A stretch of DNA of 64,000 bases from Symsagittifera roscoffensis (GCF_963678635.1 NC_087067.1:26355547-26419546), one strand, 5' to 3'; positions 7,507 to 17,317 are shown, numbered from the stretch's first letter. Program-made: numbers and translations. The notes: generated by a model not told the origin, from the sequence alone.

Positions 7507-10500
7507 TTACTTTTGAAATTCCACTTTCTTTAAAACTTTAGATTGGGGGATGAATATTTTATAGTTTTTACGTGGTTGATTTCGGAGTCTTGTTGTTTTT
7601 CTATTTTCTGATTTGTCGATTTGTTCTTGGGGTATTATTTGTTCGGTCATTTTTCTATTTTTTCTTTGTTTTGGGGATTCTTTATGGTTTTGTGTATTGT
7701 TTTTGGTGGCGGTTGGTTTTGTGTTTTGATTTTCGGTGGGGTTATCATTTTGTTCTGTGTTTTTCAGATGTGGTTCATTTTGAATGATTTTTAATCCTGT
7801 GAAAGAATATAATTGAGTTAATTCGCGGAGTGCGTATTCCTTTGGGTAATAAGGTAATAGGTTGTTTCGATGTTGAACGATTTCTTTTTTGTTTGAGTCG
7901 GTAATTTTATATGTGACATCAGTGGGTTTTGCAATTATTTGGTATGGTCCTTTTCGAAGGGGTTGTAATTTTTTAGAAATTCCTTTTTGAGTATTAAAAT
8001 TAGGTATTAAAACAAATGTTCCAATTTTTAATTCGGAGGCTGGTGTAAAACGTGAATTGATTTGTTCATTAATGTTTTGTCTTTGTAATAACTTTTTTGT
8101 TATTTTTTGATAAATTTCATTGTGTTTTTTATCTCTATTTAGAATCCATTCGGTGTGTGTACCGGAGGCTAGTTTAAGAATTTGTGGGTGATGAAAATGA
8201 TCTTCATCGTGTAAATGTAAAGGTAGGTTATAACAAATTGAGTCTTTATTTGGTTGACAATAACCTTGTGCGTTTTTATGAGAATTTGCTGTAAACATTA
8301 TTGGTTTGCGTGGCTTTTGGTTAAAAACCATTTCGTATGGTGACATTCCTAAAGTTGTCGTAATTTGTGAATTATATGCTAAGGGAAATAATTTTACATC
8401 TGCTGACCATTCGGTATATTTTGTATCATTTCCGTTGATGATACATCTGAGATATTCTTGTAATGAACGGTTCATACCTTCGACTAAGCCGTTTGTCCAA
8501 GGTGTATGAGATGTACGTGGTTTGTGTTTAATGTTGTATAAATGACATAGTGTGATAATTTCATTATTTATGAATTCTGTACCGTTGTCTGTAACTAAAA
8601 TTTCTGGTAGTCCGAATTTTGCTATCCAGTGTTCATAGAGTGTTGTGTAAGCGTAATAAGCGTTACAATGTGGTACTGGGTTAATTGCTACATAATGTGT
8701 AAATGCGTCAACAATTACCATAATGTAGGAGTTTCCTTCGGATGAGGGTGAAATTGGTCCTTTGGTATCAAATGAGATACGATGATTAAAGTACAAACTT
8801 TGTCCTTTAAAATCTTGTTTTTGTGCTATCTGTTTTTGATTTGGGTAAGGTTTATTTAGTTGACATACTATACAATCATTGCATAGTACTTTTATCCAAA
8901 TTGGTGCATTTGGGAAGTAAAAATTTCGTATAAAATTTGAATATGTTTTTTCTGATCCAGAGTGTCCTTTAATATTTTGCGTATGTGAAATATTAAAAGC
9001 TATAAGAATCATACTTAAAGGGAGACAGGGAACTGTAGATTCATTCAGGTTATACTCTAAAAGGTCTGTATTTTCGTTAATTGTTGTGTTGTTAAATTTA
9101 CGAAAGTATCGGAGGAGTGTTTTGTTTCCTAGAATGGTTGAATCTGCCTTGACAGGTTTAGTTTTATATTTGTGCCATGATTTTAGTTGTCTAATTATCG
9201 GGTCAAGATTTTGATATTGTTTCAGTGTTGAAATTGTAATCGTTTCTGTTGGAGGGAGAAAAATGTTTTCAATTTCGAATTTAGATAAGGGTATTGTATC
9301 AAGTGGGTCGTGAAGGTCAAAAACTTGATTTATTGTGTATTTTGAATCATTTGTTTGTGGTCCTGATAAATTTATTTTATCAGTTAAATCTTCTTTTTCA
9401 ATTAGTGGAAAATGGTCTTTCTTAGGCGGGTGTTGTTTTGTTCGTTTTTGTTGGGTGTTATTTTTTATCCATTGAGAATATGGGATTGGTTTGAAAGTTG
9501 ATGTTCCAAGTAGATCAACTTCATAATGATTATTTTGACAATCTAAATAAAGTGGGAAATGTTGTAAACTATTTATTTGTGATTGTTCAATATCAGTTTT
9601 TACTGCATATTTGCATTCCAATCGGGGTGATGTTTCGTTTTCTGCAAGGTAGAATTTTATGTTTTTGGGTATTTCAACTGTTGTTTTTCGTGTAAGTAAT
9701 TCAGGTGGTGTATTTCGACTTAAGGTGTCTGGTAATGCAAGATTTTTTCCTGCAGTCCAAACTATATGTAAGTTTGGAAATTTCATTAGAATTAGTTGAA
9801 ATCTGTAAACTCGGTGGTTTGGATTAGACTTTTGTGTAAAAAGAAAGATGATTGGTTTATGGTCTGTGAATAGAACTGTGGGGTGTTTTGATCCAAGTAT
9901 CAGAAATTCATATTCTGTCAGTGTATATATTATGGCTGTACATTCTCTCATTAGAGTTGAGAGTCGTAGCTCTGCTTGAGTGAATAATCGAGAATTTGCT
10001 GATATGAGGTTCATTTTATTTGTACCATTATGTGATTGTAATAGTGCTGCACCGATGCCAAAGTTCGAAGCATCGCACATTGCATAAAATGGTTGATTTG
10101 AATCTGGAATTGTGTTTGAAATTTGTTCAGTTAAAAGTTTCTTTATTTCATCAAATCGTGTTTGATGTTCTGTGTTCCATTCAAAATTATTTTGTTGTCT
10201 AAGGATGTTATAAAATGGTCGTAGATATAATTGCATTTTATAAACATATTTACTTAAAAAGTTTAACATTCCAAGAAATTCTTGGATTTTCTTTTTATTT
10301 GTTGGTGGTTGAAGTTTTTGAATAGCGTCAATGCGTAATTTCAATGGAGTGATTGTTTTTCTTTCTATATTATGTCCTAAGAATTTAACTCTTGTCAAAA
10401 AGAAGTGTGATTTATCGGGGGCGGCCTTCAGATTTTCGTTCTGAAGTATTTGGTGATATGTTTCTAAAACATTGAACATCTCGTCTTTTGTTTGTGATTG

Positions 10501-10614
10501 CATAAAAACATCGTCTAAATAGGTGATTGCGTTTTTCTTGAGTATTAGTGGTCTAAAAATTTTGCTCATAAAAGCTGAAAATGCTGCTGGTCCTATGGAT
10601 TTGATTGTATGCAC
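7507..10614 (-). CDS. pol: Pol, 3' part: RT palm with YLDD, RNase H and integrase
   Basis: Residues 29-38 carry the RT YLDD motif. RNase H follows, with CDASNFGIGAALL at about 178 and TDHKPI downstream. Integrase has an HHCC zinc module (GHSGSEK, then CNDCIVC near 577) and a D,D-35-E core: FDTKGP near 616, TDNGTEF near 674 and LVEGMN near 711. A GPY module (RKGPYQII) lies near 885, and a basic tail ends the ORF. It belongs in frame with the upstream gag-pro-RT ORF; comparison with Element B shows that an 86-bp deletion at about 10610 separated them. The listed ATG is therefore not a natural start. RT lacks the segment between motifs A and C, so the enzyme is probably dead while RNase H and integrase look intact. 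Confidence 0.93.
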   Translation of the reverse strand: MHTIKSIGPAAFSAFMSKIFRPLILKKNAITYLDDVFMQSQTKDEMFNVLETYHQILQNENLKAAPDKSHFFLTRVKFLGHNIERKTITPLKLRIDAIQKLQPPTNKKKIQEFLGMLNFLSKYVYKMQLYLRPFYNILRQQNNFEWNTEHQTRFDEIKKLLTEQISNTIPDSNQPFYAMCDASNFGIGAALLQSHNGTNKMNLISANSRLFTQAELRLSTLMRECTAIIYTLTEYEFLILGSKHPTVLFTDHKPIIFLFTQKSNPNHRVYRFQLILMKFPNLHIVWTAGKNLALPDTLSRNTPPELLTRKTTVEIPKNIKFYLAENETSPRLECKYAVKTDIEQSQINSLQHFPLYLDCQNNHYEVDLLGTSTFKPIPYSQWIKNNTQQKRTKQHPPKKDHFPLIEKEDLTDKINLSGPQTNDSKYTINQVFDLHDPLDTIPLSKFEIENIFLPPTETITISTLKQYQNLDPIIRQLKSWHKYKTKPVKADSTILGNKTLLRYFRKFNNTTINENTDLLEYNLNESTVPCLPLSMILIAFNISHTQNIKGHSGSEKTYSNFIRNFYFPNAPIWIKVLCNDCIVCQLNKPYPNQKQIAQKQDFKGQSLYFNHRISFDTKGPISPSSEGNSYIMVIVDAFTHYVAINPVPHCNAYYAYTTLYEHWIAKFGLPEILVTDNGTEFINNEIITLCHLYNIKHKPRTSHTPWTNGLVEGMNRSLQEYLRCIINGNDTKYTEWSADVKLFPLAYNSQITTTLGMSPYEMVFNQKPRKPIMFTANSHKNAQGYCQPNKDSICYNLPLHLHDEDHFHHPQILKLASGTHTEWILNRDKKHNEIYQKITKKLLQRQNINEQINSRFTPASELKIGTFVLIPNFNTQKGISKKLQPLRKGPYQIIAKPTDVTYKITDSNKKEIVQHRNNLLPYYPKEYALRELTQLYSFTGLKIIQNEPHLKNTEQNDNPTENQNTKPTATKNNTQNHKESPKQRKNRKMTEQIIPQEQIDKSENRKTTRLRNQPRKNYKIFIPQSKVLKKVEFQK

Positions 10615-13600
10615 TATTCATATCGGCGGTTGTAAAGTATTTGCCGTTTATTTTTGTTAAAATAACTTGTATTGGTTCAATGGGCCAATTACATTTTGAT
10701 TCATCTATAAGTGAATTGAGGTATCTAGCATCGAGAACGATTTTTAATGATTCTCCTTTAGCTAGAATGATAACGGGGTTGATAAATGTGTTCCCTTTTG
10801 GTTGTTCTTCTTTATTAACTGGTGATATAATGTTGTATTGTTCTAAAATATCGAGTAATCTGTTCACTTTATCATGTAAGTGAATTGGTACTTTACTTGC
10901 TCTCTGTTTTTTGAAAACTGCGTCTGGTTTTAACGGGAGATGTAGTGATGAACTGATTTTTCCAACATCGAATTTTGATGTTGCATAGACTGATGAATAT
11001 TTAATTAGCTGTTTGGCTAACTTTTCGAATTCGTCTTGTGTTATTTGTGAATGTTGGAAATTAAACATTGTTAAAAATTTCTGTTGGTCCTCTGTGTAGG
11101 TACTTATGTTGAATGTAGGTTTGAAATATGGAGTTTTTGTGAAATAATCCGTATTTCTGTTTTCGTTACTTATTATATTATTTATAGATAATTCTTCATT
11201 AAGAATTGTAGATTGGCAAATATCTAGTAATTGGAGTATATTATTTACGCGATAAGCTTTTTCGTGTATTGGTGATATTGTAGCGTTGGTTTCACAATAT
11301 CCTAAAAGTCCTAAAGGTAATGTTACTTGGTAAGGTGTGTTGTTATAGACATGTAAGGAAATGATATCTGAATTAGAATTTTTCAAATATTTTATGGATG
11401 AGATTGTGATTTTGAAAAATTTGTGAATAGGTTTGAATTCAAAATCTGACATATAAAATTTTTGTTTGTTTTGTTCTTTATCATATTGGTGAACTTGTTT
11501 GATTGAAAAATTATAGATGTTTCCTGATAGTGGTTTCAAGTGTTTTCTTTGTTGGTTAAATATCGGGTAGAATTTTGAAAAGAATGGTGGTTGTTTATTT
11601 AATCTTTGAAAAAATGTTAAGGATGTTTCTTTTGTTTTTGTATATTTATCTTTGATTAATATTTTACTATTTAGTATGTTAATTGTTGGTATATACTTCG
11701 AAATAAATGGTATTCCAATGATATTATATTTAATGTCAGTGATATGGAATATTTGTTTAAATGGCTTATTTAAAATTTTGCTTTGCTCCATTGTTCTGGT
11801 GGGGAGGAGAAATAATTGGATTTTTCCGTAGTTTATCAATGTTGATCCTTGTGCTGTTGCTAACTTACTGGAGGTTTCAAGAGGTGTTAGCTTTGGGTGT
11901 AAAGTTTTTATTTCATTCCATGTGGGGATGTTTATTATGTTTGATTCTGCTCCTGAATCAATTAAAAAATCTATTTCAAGGTCTGGTGGTTGAAATTCTT
12001 TATTTCTTGGGCTTTCTAAGAGAAATGGTATTGTCCAAATTTTTTCTTTGGGTTGTTCTTTTTGTATATTTTGATAAATGTGGTTTGTATTCAAGCATTT
12101 TGTTTTGATATTTTTATTGGTTTGATTTGTAGTGTTAATCTCATTTGTTTCTTGCGTCGTTGGTGTGGAATTTATGGGTGTAGTGTAATAATTTTGAAGA
12201 AATTCTGATTGATTTTCATATATGTGTGATGAAAAAGGTTGTTCATATATGACAGATTCATAGTCATTTTCGACTTTTATCATATTGATAGAAAGAGTGT
12301 TTTCTGTATCACTTTCTGAATCTGATGATGTACAGTTTATTTGATTGAGTTGTAACGTATCAGTTACTGTGTCATCAATACCTGGAGGGTCTGATGTTGT
12401 TTCTGGATTAGATTGTACTTGATTAATATGTCTTTGATGTTTAGGTGTACTACTTCTGTGGCGATTATTAGAATTATTGTAGTTATTATTATTCCGGTGT
12501 GGTGATTGGGAATAATTTCTATAACGATTATTATAACTTGAGTGTCGATTTTGTGAATTATTTCGCGATCTGTTTTGGTAATTATTGTTTGGTCTGTTAT
12601 AGTTCGATCTATTATATGAGTTATTCCTTGATTGATTGTTCGGGTAATTCTGGTTTCGGTTGTTTGAATAACTTCTATTTCGATTATAGGAGTAGTTTCT
12701 ATTCCTATTGTATGATGAATTTCGTGATTGGTTGCTTGGATAGTAGTTATTTCTTGATTGGGAATTAGATCTAGAAACAAATCGTTGTGTATTTGAATGT
12801 GATCTGGAGTAGTTATTTCGACTATTTGGTCTATTGTAGTGATTTTGTGATGAATTATGCGTGTTTCTTCGTTCTGGCGATCTTCCTCTATAACTTGAGT
12901 TATATGGTGATTGATTTCCTGTATAATTTGTATTGTTCGGGAGTGGTTTTCCTGAACTGTTGTTGCTGTAGACTGTTTTGTTCGGTAGATTTTGATCTTT
13001 TTTCATGTATTGATAGAATGATTTATTTGGTTCTTTATATTTTTGAGGTTTATTTTGATTGTCTTGCTGTTTTTGTCTACATTCGGAAATACTATGTCCG
13101 TATCGTCGGCAATAATTACACCATTTTTTGAAAGATGGTTTGCCTTTAAAGTTTGGGTTCTTTTCGTAAATATTGAGTATTTCAGTGATTTTTTCAACGA
13201 GGTCTGTCTCTGATTCCTGTATATTATTAATATTAGTGGGAGTCGTTTCAATTCTGTTAACGTATTGTAATTTCAGATTTTCCGTTTCTTCTAGTTTCAT
13301 CGTGATTTCTGCTTGTTCTAATTTGTCTACTAGTTTTCGAAAATCTAAATCGGGTTCTCGAATTGAAGAAGGATGGGATGCTCTCTTTTTTATTGCTATT
13401 TTCCTTAATTGTGGTGTTAAGGTCATCATTAAGATTTCTGTCATCTTTGTGTTTTTATAGTCGTGTGTATTTAGTGAATATGCTTTTCGAACTAGTGTTT
13501 CGATTCGTACTGCTAATTGCTTGATGGTTTCGTTTGGTAATCTGCGAATTTCATTACATAAAACTCTTTGTTGTTGTTTGTTTCTTTCGGAGTCAAACAT

Positions 13601-14002
13601 TTTTGAAAATTCCTGTGTAAACCTTTTCCAATTTGATTTTATTTCTATAGGCAATACTGAAAACCATTTTTGGGCTGCGCCATCTAGAGTTGTTTGTATT
13701 AACGCTGTGCGTCGATGTATCCAGTTTTGATGTAGTGGCGTATTAATTGGTTCAGGTCCAATATTTAAAATCAGGTTTGCTCTTACTGCATTTAAATAAT
13801 CTTCTACAGAGTATTCAGGGTCTGTTCCTGTGAAAACCATTAAAGGTTTGTTTGATGTTATTGATGATCCACCCATAAGGTATGGATTCATTGTCATTTG
13901 TAATGATTCTGCTGCATTTGGCATTTGAGAAAAATTTGAAAGTTGGTTTCTTGTTATTTCATGTTGTTGGAGATAATATGGGAGTGGTATTTCATTTTGC
14001 AT
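10553..14002 (-). CDS. gag-pro-pol: Gag capsid, zinc knuckle, protease and RT N-terminus
   Basis: Residues about 50-235 form a retrotransposon Gag capsid-like domain (FTGTDPEYSVEDYL, then AAQKWFSVLP). A CX2CX4HX4C zinc knuckle (CNYCRRYGHSISEC) lies near 294-307. Residues about 330-530 are a long Asn/Arg/Ser/Tyr-rich disordered tract, probably RNA-binding. An aspartic protease with the DSG triad (FLIDSGAESN) is near 679. RT fingers and motif A (FTTADMNSAYNQ) lie near 1130, after which the frame is wrecked by the 86-bp deletion. The first ATG is probably not the true start: the frame is continuous with ORF2 except for one TAG at 14015-14017, and Element B reads straight through there. The product would be a single Gag-Pol polyprotein. 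Confidence 0.92.
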   Translation of the reverse strand: MQNEIPLPYYLQQHEITRNQLSNFSQMPNAAESLQMTMNPYLMGGSSITSNKPLMVFTGTDPEYSVEDYLNAVRANLILNIGPEPINTPLHQNWIHRRTALIQTTLDGAAQKWFSVLPIEIKSNWKRFTQEFSKMFDSERNKQQQRVLCNEIRRLPNETIKQLAVRIETLVRKAYSLNTHDYKNTKMTEILMMTLTPQLRKIAIKKRASHPSSIREPDLDFRKLVDKLEQAEITMKLEETENLKLQYVNRIETTPTNINNIQESETDLVEKITEILNIYEKNPNFKGKPSFKKWCNYCRRYGHSISECRQKQQDNQNKPQKYKEPNKSFYQYMKKDQNLPNKTVYSNNSSGKPLPNNTNYTGNQSPYNSSYRGRSPERRNTHNSSQNHYNRPNSRNNYSRSHSNTQRFVSRSNSQSRNNYYPSNQSRNSSYNRNRNYSYNRNRSYSNNRNQNYPNNQSRNNSYNRSNYNRPNNNYQNRSRNNSQNRHSSYNNRYRNYSQSPHRNNNNYNNSNNRHRSSTPKHQRHINQVQSNPETTSDPPGIDDTVTDTLQLNQINCTSSDSESDTENTLSINMIKVENDYESVIYEQPFSSHIYENQSEFLQNYYTTPINSTPTTQETNEINTTNQTNKNIKTKCLNTNHIYQNIQKEQPKEKIWTIPFLLESPRNKEFQPPDLEIDFLIDSGAESNIINIPTWNEIKTLHPKLTPLETSSKLATAQGSTLINYGKIQLFLLPTRTMEQSKILNKPFKQIFHITDIKYNIIGIPFISKYIPTINILNSKILIKDKYTKTKETSLTFFQRLNKQPPFFSKFYPIFNQQRKHLKPLSGNIYNFSIKQVHQYDKEQNKQKFYMSDFEFKPIHKFFKITISSIKYLKNSNSDIISLHVYNNTPYQVTLPLGLLGYCETNATISPIHEKAYRVNNILQLLDICQSTILNEELSINNIISNENRNTDYFTKTPYFKPTFNISTYTEDQQKFLTMFNFQHSQITQDEFEKLAKQLIKYSSVYATSKFDVGKISSSLHLPLKPDAVFKKQRASKVPIHLHDKVNRLLDILEQYNIISPVNKEEQPKGNTFINPVIILAKGESLKIVLDARYLNSLIDESKCNWPIEPIQVILTKINGKYFTTADMNSAYNQIHRTSSIFSFYEQNF

Positions 14003-14014
14003 TTGTGATGGTTG

Positions 14015-15643
14015 CTACGAGTGTGCAGTCATTGGATTTTGTTGTTGAATTGGTTGAAAAGATTGTGTATTAATTAGATTTTGTTGTTGAATTGGTTGTT
14101 GATGTTGTGCATCTATTGGTTGTGGAGAAAAATTTCTATGATTTGTACGTGTTTTCTGTATTCCTTGTCTACGATATTCTTGAGTATTTGGTGCAAATAT
14201 ATCTGGTTGTAAGAAATCATCATCTGAGGATAAATAATCCATTTGATAAGATGTCTGTTTTTTATTTTTATTTTGTTGAAAAAATGGGTAATTTTCACTG
14301 TGATCCTGTGGAGGATTTGTTTGGAAATTTATTGAATTAGGTTGGGTCATTGGGTTATCCCAATTTCGAGATCTTGTATATTGGTTAAAATTTCTTTGTG
14401 GTTGATTATATGTTTTTGATGGATGTGTATAATTATAATTATGGTCTGTAAAGTTGTTTCTAGTGAATGTTTTGCGTGTTTTTGATGGTATTGTCATGGG
14501 TCTGTATGTTTGGTAATCCATATGTGAATATTTAGGGGCAACCGAAGGTTTAACGGTTGATTGTAAGGTTACCTGTGTTTGTGAAGGATTTGTATTTCTT
14601 GGTGTTGTTAAATTTGGGCGTATTGGTGAAATACTTTGTTGTGTAGTTGTTGTGTGTACAATTTCTTCATTTATGAAGTGTGATGGTGTCTGGATATCTT
14701 GTTGAGTAAGATTCCTAGTTCCATTGAGGTTTTCATTGTGTATGACTGTAGAGTTTAAACTATTATTTTGTGTATCGGGCAAAAATGTATTATAGTTTAA
14801 TGGTGTTGCATCAATGGTGAATGGTATTACTTTTACATAATCTCTTATGTAAGATATCGTACTTATTGCTTGACTTGAGATTGATTGTGGGAAGCTTATA
14901 AATGCGGGATGAGACCATTCGGGGTCCCAAACATAATCTGATTGTTCTGTGATAGCGGTATCATCGTTCGAGTTTTGGGGTCTAAAATTTTTTCTTGCTT
15001 GTGCAATTAAATCAATATTGTGTGTGAAATAATCTATTATGAACCATGCCAAAATTTTTTGTAGATCGTGTTTTGTATGTTGTGAAACGTCGTCTTTCGT
15101 GAAATTTTCTTTAATGATGTTTAAATAACTAGAGAGTAGTGTTATTTCATGTCGTACTCTTAAATGTTTAGATGTTTCTGTCGGTGAGACATTTGTTATT
15201 GGGATTTCGTTTTCTAATATCGAAATATAACTATATATTATTGCGAAAACTTCATTGGTGAATATGGAGTTTGCTCTTTGTGAGTTATGATATTGGATGC
15301 TTTTTATATATTCTGAAAAAACTTTTGAAAATTCTAAATCAAGATCGTCTGTTTGGATTGTATATTTTCTATGATTATGGTTTGGTGAGGTGAATTCTAT
15401 GGAGTAGATTCCATACTGTTGTGTTATGTTGCATATATCTTTTAAGTAGTGGTCTATGATTTGTCTTTTGATTTTTACATCTGGGAACTCTGTTTTACAT
15501 GGACTGATTCCGGGTTCAAATAAATTTAATAGTAAATTTTTGCAAAATATATGCTGTCCTCTATCAGTGGTTGCATCTACTATAAAGGGGAAAATATCAT
15601 CATCATCTGGACTTTCTTCACCTGGGGTGTGCGTTGAGCTCAT
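14015..15643 (-). CDS. gag: ORF2: N-terminal extension of Gag, ends at an amber codon
   Basis: Residues about 15-230 look like a compact, mostly helical domain, possibly matrix-like. The rest is Gln/Asn/Thr/Pro-rich and disordered, with two copies of TQSFQPIQQQN-like sequence at the end. The frame stops at TAG and continues open into the capsid ORF. Bases after the stop are CAACCA, matching the leaky UAG-CAR-YYA context known from tobamoviruses. Element B has TAT at this codon. So the stop is either a recent nonsense change or a regulated readthrough site. ORF1 ends one base before this ATG (TAAAATG). Confidence 0.88.
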   Translation of the reverse strand: MSSTHTPGEESPDDDDIFPFIVDATTDRGQHIFCKNLLLNLFEPGISPCKTEFPDVKIKRQIIDHYLKDICNITQQYGIYSIEFTSPNHNHRKYTIQTDDLDLEFSKVFSEYIKSIQYHNSQRANSIFTNEVFAIIYSYISILENEIPITNVSPTETSKHLRVRHEITLLSSYLNIIKENFTKDDVSQHTKHDLQKILAWFIIDYFTHNIDLIAQARKNFRPQNSNDDTAITEQSDYVWDPEWSHPAFISFPQSISSQAISTISYIRDYVKVIPFTIDATPLNYNTFLPDTQNNSLNSTVIHNENLNGTRNLTQQDIQTPSHFINEEIVHTTTTQQSISPIRPNLTTPRNTNPSQTQVTLQSTVKPSVAPKYSHMDYQTYRPMTIPSKTRKTFTRNNFTDHNYNYTHPSKTYNQPQRNFNQYTRSRNWDNPMTQPNSINFQTNPPQDHSENYPFFQQNKNKKQTSYQMDYLSSDDDFLQPDIFAPNTQEYRRQGIQKTRTNHRNFSPQPIDAQHQQPIQQQNLINTQSFQPIQQQNPMTAHS

Positions 15644-15644
15644 T

Positions 15645-16085
15645 TTATCGTTCGATGACTGTTAATATGTAATTATTAATGTGTCGAATTGGTTGATTCC
15701 AATTGTATAAATGTACTGGTTTGTGTTTATACTGCTTTTTTATTCTTCTTTTTCCTCTTTTTGATGAATTTGAAGTTGTTTCTGAGTCAGAAAAATATAA
15801 TTGATCGTGAAGTGGGCAATTTTTATCTATTGATTCTTTTAGTTTGTAAAGTTCGTCTAAACTGTTGGTTTCTGATTCTGAAAATGCGTTTCGATTTTTT
15901 GAAAATCTTTTTCGTGTTATTTGTCTTTGTTTAGTTATTATTTTTCTTTTTAGTGTTTGTCGTTTTGTTCGAATGTATCCAACTGTTTGTGTATGAGGTG
16001 TGATTACAAGGTCGTATTTTTTGTTATCTATTTCACAATTGTGTAAAACGATTGTTTGTTTATTTCCTAGGTTTTTAAATGACAT
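15645..16085 (-). CDS. ORF1: small, strongly basic protein, 146 aa
   Basis: First ORF after the leader. Residues about 38-65 are dense in Lys and Arg (TKRQTLKRKIITKQRQITRK), followed by a Ser/Glu/Asp stretch, then a second basic block (KRGKRRIKKQYKHK) near 110. No Cys/His zinc pattern. Two basic patches suggest nuclear targeting or RNA binding, as in retroviral Rev- or Tat-type regulators, but no homology is visible. It is conserved in Element B, where the ATG has become ACG. Its stop is one base from the gag ATG, which suggests coupled translation. Confidence 0.65.
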   Translation of the reverse strand: MSFKNLGNKQTIVLHNCEIDNKKYDLVITPHTQTVGYIRTKRQTLKRKIITKQRQITRKRFSKNRNAFSESETNSLDELYKLKESIDKNCPLHDQLYFSDSETTSNSSKRGKRRIKKQYKHKPVHLYNWNQPIRHINNYILTVIER

Positions 16086-17317
16086 AAGGTTTAGGATGAC
16101 GGATGCAAAAGGTTGTTAAATGGTTTCTATTTTCCTAAACTGTTAGTTCTTACGATTTTTTGGTTAGCTTAACCTGGGTCTATTTGTTCAGGGTTGGAGA
16201 GAAAAGTATATCGATTCCGAAGAATGATTTTTTACTTTCTCGTGGCTAGTATAAGTTAAGGTGTTAACTTACTTAATCTTACTTAGGGGTAGTGATTGTG
16301 TTCAAGGGTTGGAGAATAGTAAATCGATCCACAGGGTTCAGGTATAATTAGAACGCGAGTAGTTCGTTAGATACTATTTTAAACTTACTAAGTCTAAGAT
16401 TTATCCTGGGTCTGGTAAGAGGGGGGGTCAAGTGAAGGATGAATAACCGAAGTTCTTCACTGTTTATCCTAATTTGAATGATTAGTTTTGTTTAAAAATT
16501 TCTATTAGTCTTAGGTCTTTAGAAAGGGTTGGGTAGTGAATCGACGTTTGAGGTCGTTAGACACTAATTAAGTGGGTGGGGGAGAACAAAGTTGTTCTGT
16601 TTGATCCAAGGATAAGCCTTGATGATCAAATTTGAAATTTAATTAAGTAGAAAATGATTTAAGATCCAAGGATAAGCCTTGATGATCTGGTTTTAAAATT
16701 AGGTGAATTTAAGTTTTAATAAAATTTTAAATGTGTGTAAAGGAAAGATTTAGTGTTTTGATGATATTAGTGGGTTTATGATTGCTGTTATGTTTTAGAT
16801 GATGGAGCTGGAACAACAGGATGATTTATGATTACTAACCATTTATTGTCATGCTACTAATTTTTATTTTTTATTTTTCAATAAAAATTTTTCAAACATG
16901 TTTTGTATATTACTGCAGAGTTTTAGGAAAACGATCTTAGATCTTTTTATCAATCGTTATTGTATATTAATAATTTTGTTTAGCGCCTGAAATGATTTTG
17001 AAGATTAACTTCAAGGTTTTATGTTTGCAAATGAAAATCTAAATTCATTGCCAGTAGTATTCTAAATATAAAAGTTTGTTCTGGTTTTTGCCTAACTATC
17101 ATATAGCTATATGGCAAGTTTCGACTTTGTCGTATGTCGTCTCTGGTTCGAGGTCTTCTTCCAATTCCGGGTAGTTCTGTTATGGTTCGGAATATTGGCT
17201 CTGATCTATTGAGTCGTAGAGACATTTCGATTAAATTATTGTCGTATAACATTTTGTAAATGTTTTTGTCTAATTTCTAATCTATTTTGGTTAATTCTAA
17301 GCTATTAAGGTCTTGTT
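16086..17317 (-). other. 5' leader of Element A
   Basis: About 1.2 kb between primer-binding site and ORF1. A 77-aa ORF at 17019-17252 shares its first 25 residues with Element B and then diverges by small indels, so it may be an upstream ORF or chance. Two GTAAGT sites kept in both copies (element strand; near 16265 and 16388) are possible splice donors for subgenomic mRNAs. Stem-loops at 16583-16687 are listed separately. Confidence 0.6.
16583..16687 (-). repeat. Duplicated stem-loops in the leader
   Basis: GATCCAAGG-ATAAG-CCTTGATGATC occurs at 16603-16627 and again at 16663-16687. Each can fold as GATC/GATC plus CAAGG/CCTTG around a 5-nt loop. Beside them, AGAACAA-AG-TTGTTCT (16583-16598) is a perfect 7-bp hairpin. 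Element B keeps all three with changed loops but intact stems. A packaging or dimerisation role is inference. Confidence 0.6.

Noticed and set aside
12364-12780. 138-codon minus-strand ORF rich in Ile and Thr
   Set aside because: Out-of-frame reading of the Asn/Arg/Ser repeat tract; repetitive codons keep alternative frames open. Element B shows the same shadow at 38050-38544.
11761-13730. Several plus-strand ORFs opposite gag-pro
   Set aside because: Antisense to confirmed capsid, zinc-knuckle and protease coding.
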